From contig CALUVR010000005.1 of the NCBI GenBank assembly GCA_944324285.1, positions 41,130 through 105,129 of the forward strand: 64,000 nt of DNA, read 5' to 3'. The DNA comes from Candidatus Gastranaerophilales bacterium (GTDB lineage: Bacteria > Cyanobacteriota > Vampirovibrionia > Gastranaerophilales > Gastranaerophilaceae). Below, piece after piece: positions 52,662-62,713 of this stretch. A model generated the notes under the pieces. That model saw only the letters and a program-made list of their open reading frames with translations, was not told where the DNA came from and searched no databases. Numbering within the stretch: the stretch's first letter is position 1; every line of letters begins with the position of its first letter. The translations under genes were made by a program, and so were the position numbers.

Positions 52662-54050
52662 TTACAAAAGGAGTTGGGTAGCAAAAATTATCCTGTGGCT
52701 GTCGGGAGTTGCGTCATTTTGACAGTAAACATAGTTCATAATTAATCTTACAGCCTGCCCTTTTATAAAATAGTTAATCCCTGCGGTGTATTCACGTCTA
52801 TTATTGTCAGCGATATCTCTATTGGGGTCAAAATAGTCGTAACGAGCAATTAATTGTAGCTGAGGCACAATTTTATATCCGATTGTGTAGTTAAAGCCCT
52901 GTGCCTTATCACTGCTTACGTCAAAGCCGTTGTAGCCGTCAGCTATTGCGTATTCCAAATTTGTCCAGAGTTTTTTATACTTGTAGCCGACGTAGAAACT
53001 GCCGACAGCGTAATCTGTTTTGTTATGTCCTGCATTTAAACCGCCTCCGATAATTAATTTTCCGTATCTGCCGTCAGTTTTGCCGAGAGGTTTAAAATCA
53101 ACCCAGCCTGTGAATTCTGCACCGGGGAACCAGTCGCGGAAAAATCTGTCGGAGCTATTGAGAGCAAAGTTGTAGTCAATAAGTGAATAATTTCCGATAA
53201 AACGAACTCCGAGCGCTCTTGTGTTTCCGAAAGTTCTTGCAATTTGTGAGCGCGCTACAAACGGTAATATATAAGAACTGGAACCCCCTTCTTTGCCGAC
53301 CTGATTTCTGGAATACCCGACAACGATTTTATGGTGCGGAATGCTGCTGTTAATTATATAGGCGTCTGCTACGAAATTTTGCATATAATTTAAACCGTCA
53401 CGCGGGCGTGGGTTCAATAAAATTTTAAAGTCGTTATTGGTATGACGGAATTTGCCAAGTGCTCCTATCTGGAAAAATCCTGTTTCATAGTTAAAGTCAT
53501 AATCCGCACCCTGCCAGCCCGAGGCAAGACTTCCCTGATATGCACCGTAAAACTGCATTTTACTTACAGGACCCTTTTTAGGGCGGAACGTTAATTCCTC
53601 ACGCAAAAGGTATGTCGGGACATCGGTTCGCGTTATTTTCCGATGGTATATCCGCCCTAAAAGAGTATCCTCGTCGATTACGTTATCACCGTTTTTATCA
53701 AATATTTCATCAAGATTAAAATTGTCAAATAACGAAAATTCGGCTTCTATATTATCTTCAACTTCGCTTGGAATGCCAAAAAGAGGTTTTTTTAATGGTT
53801 TAAGTAAATCTGCGTTGTTCTCCGGAAGCGCGTCTTCAACTTCTTCCAAATCAACATCTTCCGGATTTATTTTTTTATCTTCTTCTTCCGAATGTTGAAC
53901 CGGATTTTTTAATGCATCTTCTTCAAGCTGCAAATGGATTGCATCTTCGGTTTGACTTTTGGGTACAGCAGGTTTTTCCGTTAGCGCAAATACAGGTTCG
54001 ACGCTTAAAACAAGTGATAATATAAAAACTATTTTAAAAATACGGTTCAC
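52662..54050 (-). CDS. Outer-membrane beta-barrel porin (phosphate-selective porin O/P-like)
   Basis: 462 aa. Signal peptide (about 1-23), an acidic linker rich in Glu/Asp/Pro (about 24-120), an EF-hand-like loop DKNGDNVIDEDTL (about 114-126), and a C-terminal beta-barrel (about 150-462) with alternating aromatic strands such as GYSRNQVGKEGG, WTNLEYAIADGYNG and QLIARYDYFDPNRDIADNN. The last strand ends in ATQLLL, not Phe. Start is a GTG at 54050, eight bases after a -10 box. The calcium-like loop in the linker is unusual for a porin. Confidence 0.82.
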   Translation of the reverse strand: MNRIFKIVFILSLVLSVEPVFALTEKPAVPKSQTEDAIHLQLEEDALKNPVQHSEEEDKKINPEDVDLEEVEDALPENNADLLKPLKKPLFGIPSEVEDNIEAEFSLFDNFNLDEIFDKNGDNVIDEDTLLGRIYHRKITRTDVPTYLLREELTFRPKKGPVSKMQFYGAYQGSLASGWQGADYDFNYETGFFQIGALGKFRHTNNDFKILLNPRPRDGLNYMQNFVADAYIINSSIPHHKIVVGYSRNQVGKEGGSSSYILPFVARSQIARTFGNTRALGVRFIGNYSLIDYNFALNSSDRFFRDWFPGAEFTGWVDFKPLGKTDGRYGKLIIGGGLNAGHNKTDYAVGSFYVGYKYKKLWTNLEYAIADGYNGFDVSSDKAQGFNYTIGYKIVPQLQLIARYDYFDPNRDIADNNRREYTAGINYFIKGQAVRLIMNYVYCQNDATPDSHRIIFATQLLL

Positions 54051-54058
54051 AAATATTA

Positions 54059-54067
54059 ATTATATCA
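54059..54067 (-). promoter_or_regulatory. Extended -10 of the porin gene
   Basis: TGATATAAT on the minus strand (54067-54059), eight bases, GTG at 54050; near-leaderless. Confidence 0.55.
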
Positions 54068-54075
54068 CAAAAAGG

Positions 54076-54105
54076 TTGCAAAAAAAATTTTTTTTATAGT
54101 ATAGT
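54076..54105 (+). promoter_or_regulatory. Promoter giving a leaderless decarboxylase mRNA
   Basis: TTGCAA (54076-54081), 18-bp spacer, TATAGT (54100-54105), six bases, ATG at 54112. Back to back with the porin promoter. Confidence 0.65.
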
Positions 54106-54111
54106 TTTATT

Positions 54112-55536
54112 ATGACAAATGTAACAAAGAATGCAAAAGCCACAAAAGTACAAGCCCCTATTGTAGAAGCCCTTAAAAAAGCTTATGAAAACCCCACTTA
54201 TCAGTTTCATATTCCGGGTCACACAAAAGGAAACGGTTCTTTGCCTGAGTTTAAGAAACTTATAGGCAGAAAAGCTTTGTGCATAGATACAACCGATGAG
54301 TTTGACAATCTCGGAACGCTTCACCCTGCAACAGGTCCTATAAAAGAGGCTCAGGAACTTGCGGCAAAAGCATTTGGTGCAAAAAAGACATTCTTTTTAC
54401 TTAACGGCTCTACTGCCGGAAATCTTGCCCTTGCAATGGGGTTAACCAAAAAAGGACAAAAGATTATTACTAACAGAAACTGTCACCGTTCGGTTTTGAC
54501 AGGTATGATTATATCAGGCGCGGAACCTCTCTGGCTTATCCCTGAACGCTTTGAAGAATGGGGTATCTGGGGTTATGTCAGTCCTGAAAAAGTCGAAGAA
54601 ATGCTCAAAACCAACGACGATGTTTCTATGGTCTGGATTACAAACCCGACTTACGAAGGGGTTGTGTCGGATATCAAATCAATTTCTGCTGTATGCAAAC
54701 GCTACGGAGTTCCTTTGATTGTTGATGAGGCTCACGCATGTCTTTGGAATTTTAGCAAGCACCTTCCGACACCGGCACTTCAATTAGGTGCTGATGCCGT
54801 TGTTCATTCTCTTCATAAAACTGGCGGAAGTATGAGCCAGAGTTCTATGTTACATATTGCGGAGGATTCTCTGATTGATATTGACGCGGTTGAAAAAGCA
54901 CTTAAACTTCTTCATACAACAAGCCCTTCTCTAATGCTTCTCGCAAGTCTTGATGCAGCCCGTGCAAATCTTGACAGTGCAAGAGGAAGAAAGCTGCTTG
55001 AACGTGCAATTTCAAACGCAAAATATCTACGTCGTGAAATAGAAAAAATGGAGCATATTCACGACTTGAAACCTGATTTCGGGTATTTTACCGATGTAAC
55101 AAAAGTTTTTATCAGAGCGGACGGACTTTCAGGAAAGCGTCTTGAATCCATTCTTGAAATAGATTTTAATATAGAAGTGGAAAGTGCCTCAGACGCTGGT
55201 CTTTTGCTGTTATCAAATATAGGCAATACAAAGGCGGATATGGAATATCTTGTTAAGTGCCTAAAGAAAATAGATCAGGCGCACTATTCAGATATCTGCT
55301 ATCTTGAAAAGAAAAAACACATGCCAATGCTTACCCCTGTCATTAAAAGAAGTCTTAGAGAAGCTTACTATTCACCAAAAGAAACAATCCCGAAAGAGCT
55401 TGCTGTCGGCAGAATTGCCGCAGAAGTAATAGCAGAATGCCCGCCCGGGATTGCAATACTATTACCGGGAGAATTGATTACAGAGGCTCACCTGCCTTAT
55501 TTAACGGATTACAATTTTATTGAGGTGTTGAAATAA
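54112..55536 (+). CDS. Orn/Lys/Arg decarboxylase (PLP fold I)
   Basis: 474 aa. Fold-I decarboxylase: FHIPGHTKGNG near the start, FLLNGSTAGNLALAMG, VWITNPTYEGVVSDI, VDEAHACLWNFS with the cofactor Asp, and the PLP-Lys in AVVHSLHKTGGSMSQSS. C-terminal domain ends near EVLK. The short form without wing domain is common in cyanobacteria and Firmicutes. Arginine (polyamine route) is the likely substrate, but lysine or ornithine cannot be excluded. Confidence 0.9.
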   Translation: MTNVTKNAKATKVQAPIVEALKKAYENPTYQFHIPGHTKGNGSLPEFKKLIGRKALCIDTTDEFDNLGTLHPATGPIKEAQELAAKAFGAKKTFFLLNGSTAGNLALAMGLTKKGQKIITNRNCHRSVLTGMIISGAEPLWLIPERFEEWGIWGYVSPEKVEEMLKTNDDVSMVWITNPTYEGVVSDIKSISAVCKRYGVPLIVDEAHACLWNFSKHLPTPALQLGADAVVHSLHKTGGSMSQSSMLHIAEDSLIDIDAVEKALKLLHTTSPSLMLLASLDAARANLDSARGRKLLERAISNAKYLRREIEKMEHIHDLKPDFGYFTDVTKVFIRADGLSGKRLESILEIDFNIEVESASDAGLLLLSNIGNTKADMEYLVKCLKKIDQAHYSDICYLEKKKHMPMLTPVIKRSLREAYYSPKETIPKELAVGRIAAEVIAECPPGIAILLPGELITEAHLPYLTDYNFIEVLK

Positions 55537-55554
55537 CAACCTTTTTTAATAGTC

Positions 55555-58545
55555 CTAATCCAGTAAGCCTTTTTTTGTCTTTTTAATTGTTTCGAGAATT
55601 AGTTCGTCGCAATTTTTCAATTCTTCCTGTTTTTGAGGCGTTTGACGGGCTTTCCAGTCGTTTAATTCTTTCTTAAATACTTCACCGTCAATAAGACAGT
55701 CCCCTGTCCCTACAAGATGAGCGTATTTTTTCGTAAATTCTCTGTTAAAATCAGCGTATGTATCTGTTATTAAATCCGAAACGGTAAGTGCATTATTCAG
55801 AATTACCAGCATATCGGTTTCAGTTATGCTTCTGAGCGACTGGGAAATATTATTGTTGCCGTCAAGAGAAATTTTACCAGTTCTTGCACCCTGACCCATA
55901 ACTTTTACCATAGCTTCCGCTAAATTAGTAGCAGATTTTAAATCCTGCGAAATTCCGTAGGAGCCGTCCATATTGTAGAAAAGTTTTTCCGCAGAATGTC
56001 CGCCGTATGAACAAACTATATCAGCAAAGAGATTTTCAAATGAGCGCTCGTCATTTTTATCATCGCCGTGGTATACAGCTCCGCCGTACCAGCCTCTCGG
56101 ATCAAGGGTTACAAAATTTACTTTCCCCGGACGCTGCCACGGTTTTCCGTATGTTTTCATAAGATTATTCATAACTTCCAAATTCGTAGCATGTCCGCAT
56201 TCATGAGATGTTACTATTTCTTTTTCGTGTTCATTAATTTTATTTGTAGAAGGTCTGCCTGTTGTTATCTGAAGGTATGCTTCCGTAAAATCTCCTTTTG
56301 AAACTTCTTTATGACCGCGTTCAATTGCTACTGACCTTGCTTTTTTAACAAGATTTTTCAGTAATATATTCGGAAATCCGATGGTATAATGAGCAACAGA
56401 TTCAATTACTGCTCTTTGTTCACCAGGAGTACCGGCAAGTTTCATTTTTGATTTTTTGACAGTATCCGCAATTATATCAGCACGTTCTTTTTCATTAAAA
56501 GCTGGAGATGAAACTTCTACTGTGTCTACAAATTTAAACGATTTCATAGCGGCTTCGCCGATGAATTGCGGACTTGAAACAGAGCCGACTACAAGAATAT
56601 TCAGTCCTGCTTTTTCTGCTTTATCCATTTCCCTCAAAAGCTGCGCCATTGCTTTCTGGTGGTACTGGGAGATGAGTTCGCCGATTGAGAAGTATTCAAA
56701 GTTTTCAATAAATAAAACCGCGGATTTGTTGGAATTTGCTTCTGCCTGCGTAGTTACAACAGAGAAGAGCTTTTTCATGGAAGCCTCCGGCGACAACCCT
56801 GCACCGCCGAATATTCCGACTTCTTTTGTACCGAAGTCCATTGTATTAATTTCTATATAAGGAACTTTCGCTTCTCCTGCGATGGCTTGCGCCGTAAATC
56901 TTCTGCCGCTTCCCGCCGAACCATCTTGTGAATAAATCAGGACACCTTTTGTCCCCATTTTGTTTGATTTAATTTGTTTGACAAGCGACATTGCTTCTTT
57001 TTTGGTGGAATCTTTCCCGACCATTTGTTTGATACGTTTTTCGGTGTCAAAAACAACCTCGACGGAACTGTCATCAGTGCCTTTTTTGAAAAGATTTGTT
57101 GCTTCTTTTACATAATTTGCGACATCTTTTTCGGTAATTTCTTTTTTCCTTATGTAATAGCTTACTATTTTCTTCATAAGATTCCGGGTTTTTTCAGGGA
57201 ATGCGCCGTCAAGTTGTGCCGAGGCTTCAACCGTTTTATCTATTGCATTTTTGGTGAATGGTTTTTTAATATCCTTCATCAAATCAGGATTTTCGCGGAA
57301 AGATTTTATCATCTGCTGGGTGCTGAGCGCAGGAACCGTAAGTTCTTCAAAGTTTTTGAACAAAGATTGCGCGTTCTGAAGTAATACTCCGTAATAATTA
57401 TTCTTTGTTTCGTATAATACATATTTTACATTAGGCGGCTGTTCCATCAGCATCTGTATCAAAATCTGAGGCATTGCGTATGTACCCTGTGACACCTGCT
57501 CAGGCGTAGATGAATTCAACATCAATGACAACGGGTTTAATATCAAAATATGTTCGTGTTTTTTATCTTTTTTGATTTTATTTATCAAAAAAGTCATATA
57601 ATCTTCGTTAATTTGGCTGTTTAACTCTGTTATTACGGCATTTTTGCCATATTCGGAATTTTCTGCGGTCTTGTGGATAGAGTTAATAAAATATTTAGGT
57701 TCATCTTTTGACATATCATAGGTAACAAAAATGTTTGTACCAAGAGCCAGATTTTTTAAAACATCTGATGCCTTTTTTTCGTATTCACTAAAAGAAATTC
57801 GTTTGCTGTTAGGTGTTTTATCAACCATTATGGCTTCGCCGGCACGCATAAGCAGGTCGGTTGTCATGTCATAGATTTCTGGAACAGGAGAATTATAAGC
57901 ACCGCTTAATAAAACATACGGGGTTACCTGCGGAGTTGCATCAGATGTTGCCTTAAATTCCTGCAGTGTATAATAGACAGAATCTACCAGATCATCTGAC
58001 ATTGTGATTTTATCTGTATCAAAAGGCGGCGGGGTTTCAGGTTTATTTTCTTCAATAAGTTTATTGACTTTATCCAGTTCTTGCAAAAGCACAGGTTTCA
58101 TTTTCTTTCTGTTTTCCGGATCTGAAAAAGATTTGTAGGATGTTTCATTATAAAAAACCATTGCAAGCGGAGGCTGTGTATCCACATCAAAATCTTTTTC
58201 ACCGGAATCCAAATCGTCAATATATTTTAATGCTCTTTCAATCCCGTTTTTCATAACATGAAGAACGGTTACATGGTCATAGCCAGTATCAAACGCTGAT
58301 TGCCGGAGATTTTTCATCATCTTTTTAGCAGGAGTTGACATCAGATAATTAATACTTTCCTCTTTAGACATCGGTTTATTGCTTTCTCTTGCCGTAAACG
58401 ACGGGACATAATAATTCTTCAATAGCTGAGGGTTAAGGTGATTATCAAAATGTTGTTCGTTTTGAAATTTATTATCCTTAGGCTGTTTATTTTTTAATTC
58501 CTTATTTCCGGAACCATTAAAATTCAACCCTACTTTTTCAATCAT
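55555..58545 (-). CDS. Clp-like/FtsH-like chimera: degenerate AAA modules with M41 zinc protease
   Basis: 996 aa, soluble (no signal peptide or membrane helix). Residues 60-115 resemble a Clp N-domain (AFDTGYDHVTVLHVMKNGI); about 190-480 resemble a degraded ClpA/B first AAA module (HILILNPLSLML; AIDKTVEASAQLDGAFP). About 500-760 align with the FtsH AAA domain, GVLIYSQDGSAGSGRRFTAQ for GVLLxGPPGTGKTLLAK: Walker-A Lys is Arg, Walker B reads LFIENFEYF (DE lost) and the arginine finger is missing. The M41 site is intact: VTSHECGHA (781-785 HECGH) and Asp in GISQDLKSATNLAEAM. AGGAG precedes the ATG. Probably a protease with a dead ATPase. Confidence 0.85.
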   Translation of the reverse strand: MIEKVGLNFNGSGNKELKNKQPKDNKFQNEQHFDNHLNPQLLKNYYVPSFTARESNKPMSKEESINYLMSTPAKKMMKNLRQSAFDTGYDHVTVLHVMKNGIERALKYIDDLDSGEKDFDVDTQPPLAMVFYNETSYKSFSDPENRKKMKPVLLQELDKVNKLIEENKPETPPPFDTDKITMSDDLVDSVYYTLQEFKATSDATPQVTPYVLLSGAYNSPVPEIYDMTTDLLMRAGEAIMVDKTPNSKRISFSEYEKKASDVLKNLALGTNIFVTYDMSKDEPKYFINSIHKTAENSEYGKNAVITELNSQINEDYMTFLINKIKKDKKHEHILILNPLSLMLNSSTPEQVSQGTYAMPQILIQMLMEQPPNVKYVLYETKNNYYGVLLQNAQSLFKNFEELTVPALSTQQMIKSFRENPDLMKDIKKPFTKNAIDKTVEASAQLDGAFPEKTRNLMKKIVSYYIRKKEITEKDVANYVKEATNLFKKGTDDSSVEVVFDTEKRIKQMVGKDSTKKEAMSLVKQIKSNKMGTKGVLIYSQDGSAGSGRRFTAQAIAGEAKVPYIEINTMDFGTKEVGIFGGAGLSPEASMKKLFSVVTTQAEANSNKSAVLFIENFEYFSIGELISQYHQKAMAQLLREMDKAEKAGLNILVVGSVSSPQFIGEAAMKSFKFVDTVEVSSPAFNEKERADIIADTVKKSKMKLAGTPGEQRAVIESVAHYTIGFPNILLKNLVKKARSVAIERGHKEVSKGDFTEAYLQITTGRPSTNKINEHEKEIVTSHECGHATNLEVMNNLMKTYGKPWQRPGKVNFVTLDPRGWYGGAVYHGDDKNDERSFENLFADIVCSYGGHSAEKLFYNMDGSYGISQDLKSATNLAEAMVKVMGQGARTGKISLDGNNNISQSLRSITETDMLVILNNALTVSDLITDTYADFNREFTKKYAHLVGTGDCLIDGEVFKKELNDWKARQTPQKQEELKNCDELILETIKKTKKGLLD

Positions 58546-58685
58546 AACCTTCTCCTAAATCGCTGTTTGTGCCGTCAGCGGTAGTACCGACATTCGGGCA
58601 GCAATGTGTGTATTATCTATCTATTAAACCGCTAAAACATATCTTTTTGCTATATATGTAATAAAAATTTACAAATAAAATACAT

Positions 58686-58713
58686 TTGCCCCCTTCGCAT
58701 TTTATGCTAAAAT
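58686..58713 (+). promoter_or_regulatory. Promoter giving a leaderless recJ mRNA
   Basis: TTGCCC (58686-58691), 16-bp spacer, TAAAAT (58708-58713), six bases, ATG at 58720. Confidence 0.6.
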
Positions 58714-58719
58714 TCAGTT

Positions 58720-61089
58720 ATGACTTTGAGGGAATGGATATTTAAAGAAAAAGATACGGAGGAAAAGTCTTTATTGAAAAGGCTTTTGATTTCGCGCGGC
58801 ATAAAGACTGATGAGGAAATGCGGGAATTTTTGAACCCGCTTGAATTTAGACCATATCAGCCGAATGTTTTTACCGATATGGAAAAAACTGTCGAAAGAC
58901 TTTCGCGTGCCATAGATAATCAGGAAAAAATTGTTATTTACGGTGACTTTGATGCAGACGGCGTCACTTCCACCTCACTTTTGTATAGAACCTTCTCTCA
59001 CCTCGGCGCAAATGTCAGTTATTTTATTCCTGACCGCGAAAAAGAAGGTCACGGCTTTGATACAAAAGCTCTCGTAAAACTTATGACAGCCTTAAAACCA
59101 AAAGTCATAATCTCTGTAGACTGCGGGATTTCCGATGCAGAGGCTGTAAATTTTATAAAAAGTTTCAAAATTGATGTTATAATAACCGACCACCACGAAG
59201 CGCCGGAGATACTTCCAGACGCTTACGCGATCATAAATCCTAAAGCACCTTATGCACTGGATGAAAATTTATCGGCAAAAGATATAGAATCTCTGACATC
59301 GCTTGCGGGAGTCGGGGTGGCATTTAAGGTTGCAACAGGATTATTACAGCATTATGAAAAAACAGATTTTATTTCCTCAATTCTTCCTTATGTCGCAGTC
59401 GGCACGGTTGCGGACGTTGTGCCGCTCGTTCACGAAAACAGATACCTTGTGACTAAAGGACTTGATTTAATCTCAAAAGGTAAACATTACGGACTGAAAA
59501 GACTCCTTGAACGCGCAGGATATAATGTCGACAAAGGAATTAGCGCAGAAACAATAGCCTTCGGAGTCGCGCCAAGAATAAATGCCTCCGGCAGGCTTGA
59601 TACGGTTGAGGAAGCTATTAAACTCTTAATTTCCGACAACCCGCAGGAAATTGAAATGGCGATTTCAAATCTTGAAGAATTTAACAAAATCCGCCAGAAC
59701 CTCTGTCAGGAAGTTTTCGCGGAAGCCGACGATATGGTGCAAAAAGAGGGCAACCGCAATCCTGCAATTATCCTTTTTAATTCAAAGTGGCATGTCGGAA
59801 TTATCGGAATTGTTGCCTCAAAATTGGTTGAAAAATACTATAAACCAACCTTCCTGATGACATATTCAGAAGAAACAAAACAGATAAAATGTTCTGCCAG
59901 AAGTATTGAAGGGGTTCATCTTTATGATGCAATTTCTTCAATAAGCGAACTCTTAGACGGTTTTGGCGGACATTCGCTTGCGGCAGGACTTTCTTTTTCG
60001 CCTGAAAAATATCCTTTCAAACAGGTTAAAGAACAGCTCCTCCGTGTTGTAAAAGAAATGACCACAGGTAAAGACCTCAAACCGTTCTTGAAAATAGATT
60101 TGGAACTTACGCCTGATGATATAACAGTCGATTTAGTGGACGAAATATCAAAAATGGAACCATTCGGGCAATCTAACCCGAGTCCGGTTTTCGTAATAAA
60201 AAATCTTAAACTCAAACAAAAAAGACTTATGGGAGAAAACCAGAACCACCTGAGGTTAATCGTCCAGCAGGGCGCAAATGAATTAACCTGTGTGCGCTGG
60301 CAGCAGGGGGATATTTCGCTTGTCGCAGGCGACCCGCTGGATGTTGCTTTCCATCCGCAAATTAACGAATTCAACGGCAATACTTCCGTCCAGCTTGTTG
60401 TGGAGGATATTCATTCGGAATACCTGAAAGAAGAAGAACCTGAAACCGCTCATAAACTTAAAATATATGACCACCGCAAAAAAACTGATATCCTGCAGCA
60501 GGTCAACGACTATATTAAAAACACAAAACAAAATATCATGGTTTTTGCCGAAAACAGACAAATCCTTGATATGCTAAAACCGTTCTCGAATATTTCAGAA
60601 AAAATATTTACACGCGACAATCCGACATTGTGCAATTCGGTTATGTTTTTTGATTACCCTGCCGACAAAGAAACTTTTGAAAACATAATAAAAGAAACCG
60701 CACCGCAGAGTATTCATCTGATGAATTATGATATCAAATACTTTGACGATAAAGAATTCCTGAAAACAATGGCAGGCATGCTTAAATACGCACATAATAA
60801 CAACGGCGGTAAAGTAGAACTACGCCGCTGCGCAAGCCATTTGGGCAAATCTATACAGCTTGTCGAAAAAATTCTTGAACTATTTGAAGATTGCGGCTTT
60901 ATAAATATCAAAGAAAAAACACCTGCATACTTTATAGTGGATTTTCACGGAATTGACGATGCCGGAAAAGTTCTGCATAACCAGAAATATACAGAAATTC
61001 TCAATATGGCAGAAGAGTGCGAACTTTTCCAGAAAACTTTACTCGAAGATGATATTGAAGAAGTAGAAAACCTCTGCTCTGCTGTATAA
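58720..61089 (+). CDS. recJ: Single-strand-specific 5'-3' exonuclease RecJ
   Basis: 789 aa. DHH domain: YGDFDADGVTSTSLLYR (I), ISVDCGISDAEAV (II), VIITDHHEAPE (III) and SLAGVGVAFKVA; DHHA1 with DGFGGHSLAAGLSF; OB fold with EPFGQSNPSPVF. About 200 extra C-terminal residues beyond the E. coli form, as in some Firmicutes and cyanobacteria. Acts in recombination and mismatch repair. Leaderless start. Confidence 0.94.
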   Translation: MTLREWIFKEKDTEEKSLLKRLLISRGIKTDEEMREFLNPLEFRPYQPNVFTDMEKTVERLSRAIDNQEKIVIYGDFDADGVTSTSLLYRTFSHLGANVSYFIPDREKEGHGFDTKALVKLMTALKPKVIISVDCGISDAEAVNFIKSFKIDVIITDHHEAPEILPDAYAIINPKAPYALDENLSAKDIESLTSLAGVGVAFKVATGLLQHYEKTDFISSILPYVAVGTVADVVPLVHENRYLVTKGLDLISKGKHYGLKRLLERAGYNVDKGISAETIAFGVAPRINASGRLDTVEEAIKLLISDNPQEIEMAISNLEEFNKIRQNLCQEVFAEADDMVQKEGNRNPAIILFNSKWHVGIIGIVASKLVEKYYKPTFLMTYSEETKQIKCSARSIEGVHLYDAISSISELLDGFGGHSLAAGLSFSPEKYPFKQVKEQLLRVVKEMTTGKDLKPFLKIDLELTPDDITVDLVDEISKMEPFGQSNPSPVFVIKNLKLKQKRLMGENQNHLRLIVQQGANELTCVRWQQGDISLVAGDPLDVAFHPQINEFNGNTSVQLVVEDIHSEYLKEEEPETAHKLKIYDHRKKTDILQQVNDYIKNTKQNIMVFAENRQILDMLKPFSNISEKIFTRDNPTLCNSVMFFDYPADKETFENIIKETAPQSIHLMNYDIKYFDDKEFLKTMAGMLKYAHNNNGGKVELRRCASHLGKSIQLVEKILELFEDCGFINIKEKTPAYFIVDFHGIDDAGKVLHNQKYTEILNMAEECELFQKTLLEDDIEEVENLCSAV

Positions 61090-61134
61090 ACATCTGCTAA
61101 TACCGTCTTTGTTTGGTATATCTGCCGCACAAAA

Positions 61135-61749
61135 TTATTTCAAGCTGAACGGAAGAATTTTAACCCCCTGTTTTTTGGGTTGATTGTCAGGAAGTTCATA
61201 ACATCTTATACATCTTGCCTCATAAGTTTCATCCCCGCCTATCATTATTTGCGGTGAATGCTTATCCGCAGGTTTTCCGTCTATGAGTCTTTGAGTCCTT
61301 GTTGCATGATCACAGCCGCATTTCATACATACAGCATGAAGTTTGTCTACACGCGTCGCGATACACATTAATTCCGGCATGTGTCCGAACGGCTCCGCTT
61401 TGAAATCCAGCTCTAATCCCGTTCCGATTACTTTTTTACCGTCGTCCATTAATTTGGATATAACCTTTGTAATGTTTCCATCAAAGAATTGCAGTTCGTC
61501 TATCGCTACAATTTCATCATCAGGTTTTACAAGACTTAATATCTGTATGGAATGCTTTACTTTGATTGCGTCAAGCCACAACCCGTTTCTTGACTCTATG
61601 TAATCCCCTCTGGTGCGGGTGTCTACATCTGGTGAAATAACCTTAACCTTTTTCTTCGCAATAATACAACGACGCACTCTTCGTAATAATTCTTCTGTTT
61701 TTCCGCAGCTCATCGGTCCCGTGATAAGCTCAAAACTATACCCTTCCAT
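61135..61749 (-). CDS. tdk: Thymidine kinase (type II)
   Basis: 204 aa. P-loop GPMSCGKTEELLRRV, Walker-B-like VAIDELQFF, and structural zinc Cys in CMKCGCDHATRTQR and RCIRCYEL; lid FKAEPFGHMPELM. Salvages thymidine to dTMP. GGAG before the ATG; convergent with recJ. Confidence 0.95.
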   Translation of the reverse strand: MEGYSFELITGPMSCGKTEELLRRVRRCIIAKKKVKVISPDVDTRTRGDYIESRNGLWLDAIKVKHSIQILSLVKPDDEIVAIDELQFFDGNITKVISKLMDDGKKVIGTGLELDFKAEPFGHMPELMCIATRVDKLHAVCMKCGCDHATRTQRLIDGKPADKHSPQIMIGGDETYEARCIRCYELPDNQPKKQGVKILPFSLK

Positions 61750-61894
61750 TATATCTCCGTCTGCCCGATATTTTATTTTTGTCTACACATCTTTATTATA
61801 ATGCTTAATTTTTTATTTGAAAACAAAGTAACAAAAATGTTACGTATAAATTTGTAAATTTACTGACAAAAACTTCTCAGCTTTTTCGTGCAAA

Positions 61895-62713
61895 TTAATG
61901 CACCTTATAAAAATTGCTGCCGCTGAGAACCTTGTCCTTAAGCTTTTTAAGTCCTGCCCCGTAAAAGTATTTTAACTGTTCCGGGAACTGCTCCGATATA
62001 TCTATCAAATACATATCATGTACGATAAATTCTTTTATCAAAAACACAATATCTTCATTTTTTGTCCAAATAATTTCAGAATCGGTATTTTTTGAAGAAG
62101 TTAATTTGCCGAAACACCCCTCTGAATTATCAGCAGCCAAAAACATCATTCTTCCTCCGAGAGAATGTTCAATCTCTCTTCCGCCGGTATGTTTGAATAC
62201 AGTGCCGAAATTACAGCTGAAGTTGTCATACCCGACTATCTTAATGTTAAGTCCGCGATTATAGGCATCAAACAGCGCTGGTTCAAAATATTTGAAATCC
62301 TGTGACCATATTTCCAAAAAAATTTCTTTTGTAGAATTGTTTATTATTTCAATAATTTTTTTGTGCGTTGCATTTTGTCCTGTTACACTCATAATAGGCT
62401 CTGTGTAATTGTCTTTGACATTAGGAAGCTTTTTTTCCAAAAAATCAAGAGTTGATGTGATTTTTCTTTTATATCTTTTAGTCAATTCTTTTGGTTTAAT
62501 TGGAGTATAAGTAACAGGTTTTGTATTGGATGAGGTTACAATATGGGAGGCTTCCAACGCTTTTAATGTATCATAAGCACGGGATTGAGGAATATCTGCA
62601 AGTTTGCTTACCTCGTATCCGGTTGCAGGGTATTTCTTCAACAGTGCGATATAAACCTTTGCCTCATAACTGTTTAACCCTATTGATTTTAAATTTTCGA
62701 TTATTTCATCCAT
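61895..62713 (-). CDS. TrmB-family transcriptional regulator
   Basis: 272 aa. N-terminal winged helix of TrmB type (ENLKSIGLNSYEAKVYIALL, ATGYEVSKLADIPQSRAYDT) and a C-terminal effector domain with a phospholipase-D-like strand pattern (EIFLEIWSQDFKYF, GLNIKIVGYDNF). TrmB proteins sense sugars mostly in archaea and some bacteria. The ATG sits directly after the stop of the upstream LTxxQ gene, so they are coupled. Confidence 0.85.
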   Translation of the reverse strand: MDEIIENLKSIGLNSYEAKVYIALLKKYPATGYEVSKLADIPQSRAYDTLKALEASHIVTSSNTKPVTYTPIKPKELTKRYKRKITSTLDFLEKKLPNVKDNYTEPIMSVTGQNATHKKIIEIINNSTKEIFLEIWSQDFKYFEPALFDAYNRGLNIKIVGYDNFSCNFGTVFKHTGGREIEHSLGGRMMFLAADNSEGCFGKLTSSKNTDSEIIWTKNEDIVFLIKEFIVHDMYLIDISEQFPEQLKYFYGAGLKKLKDKVLSGSNFYKVH

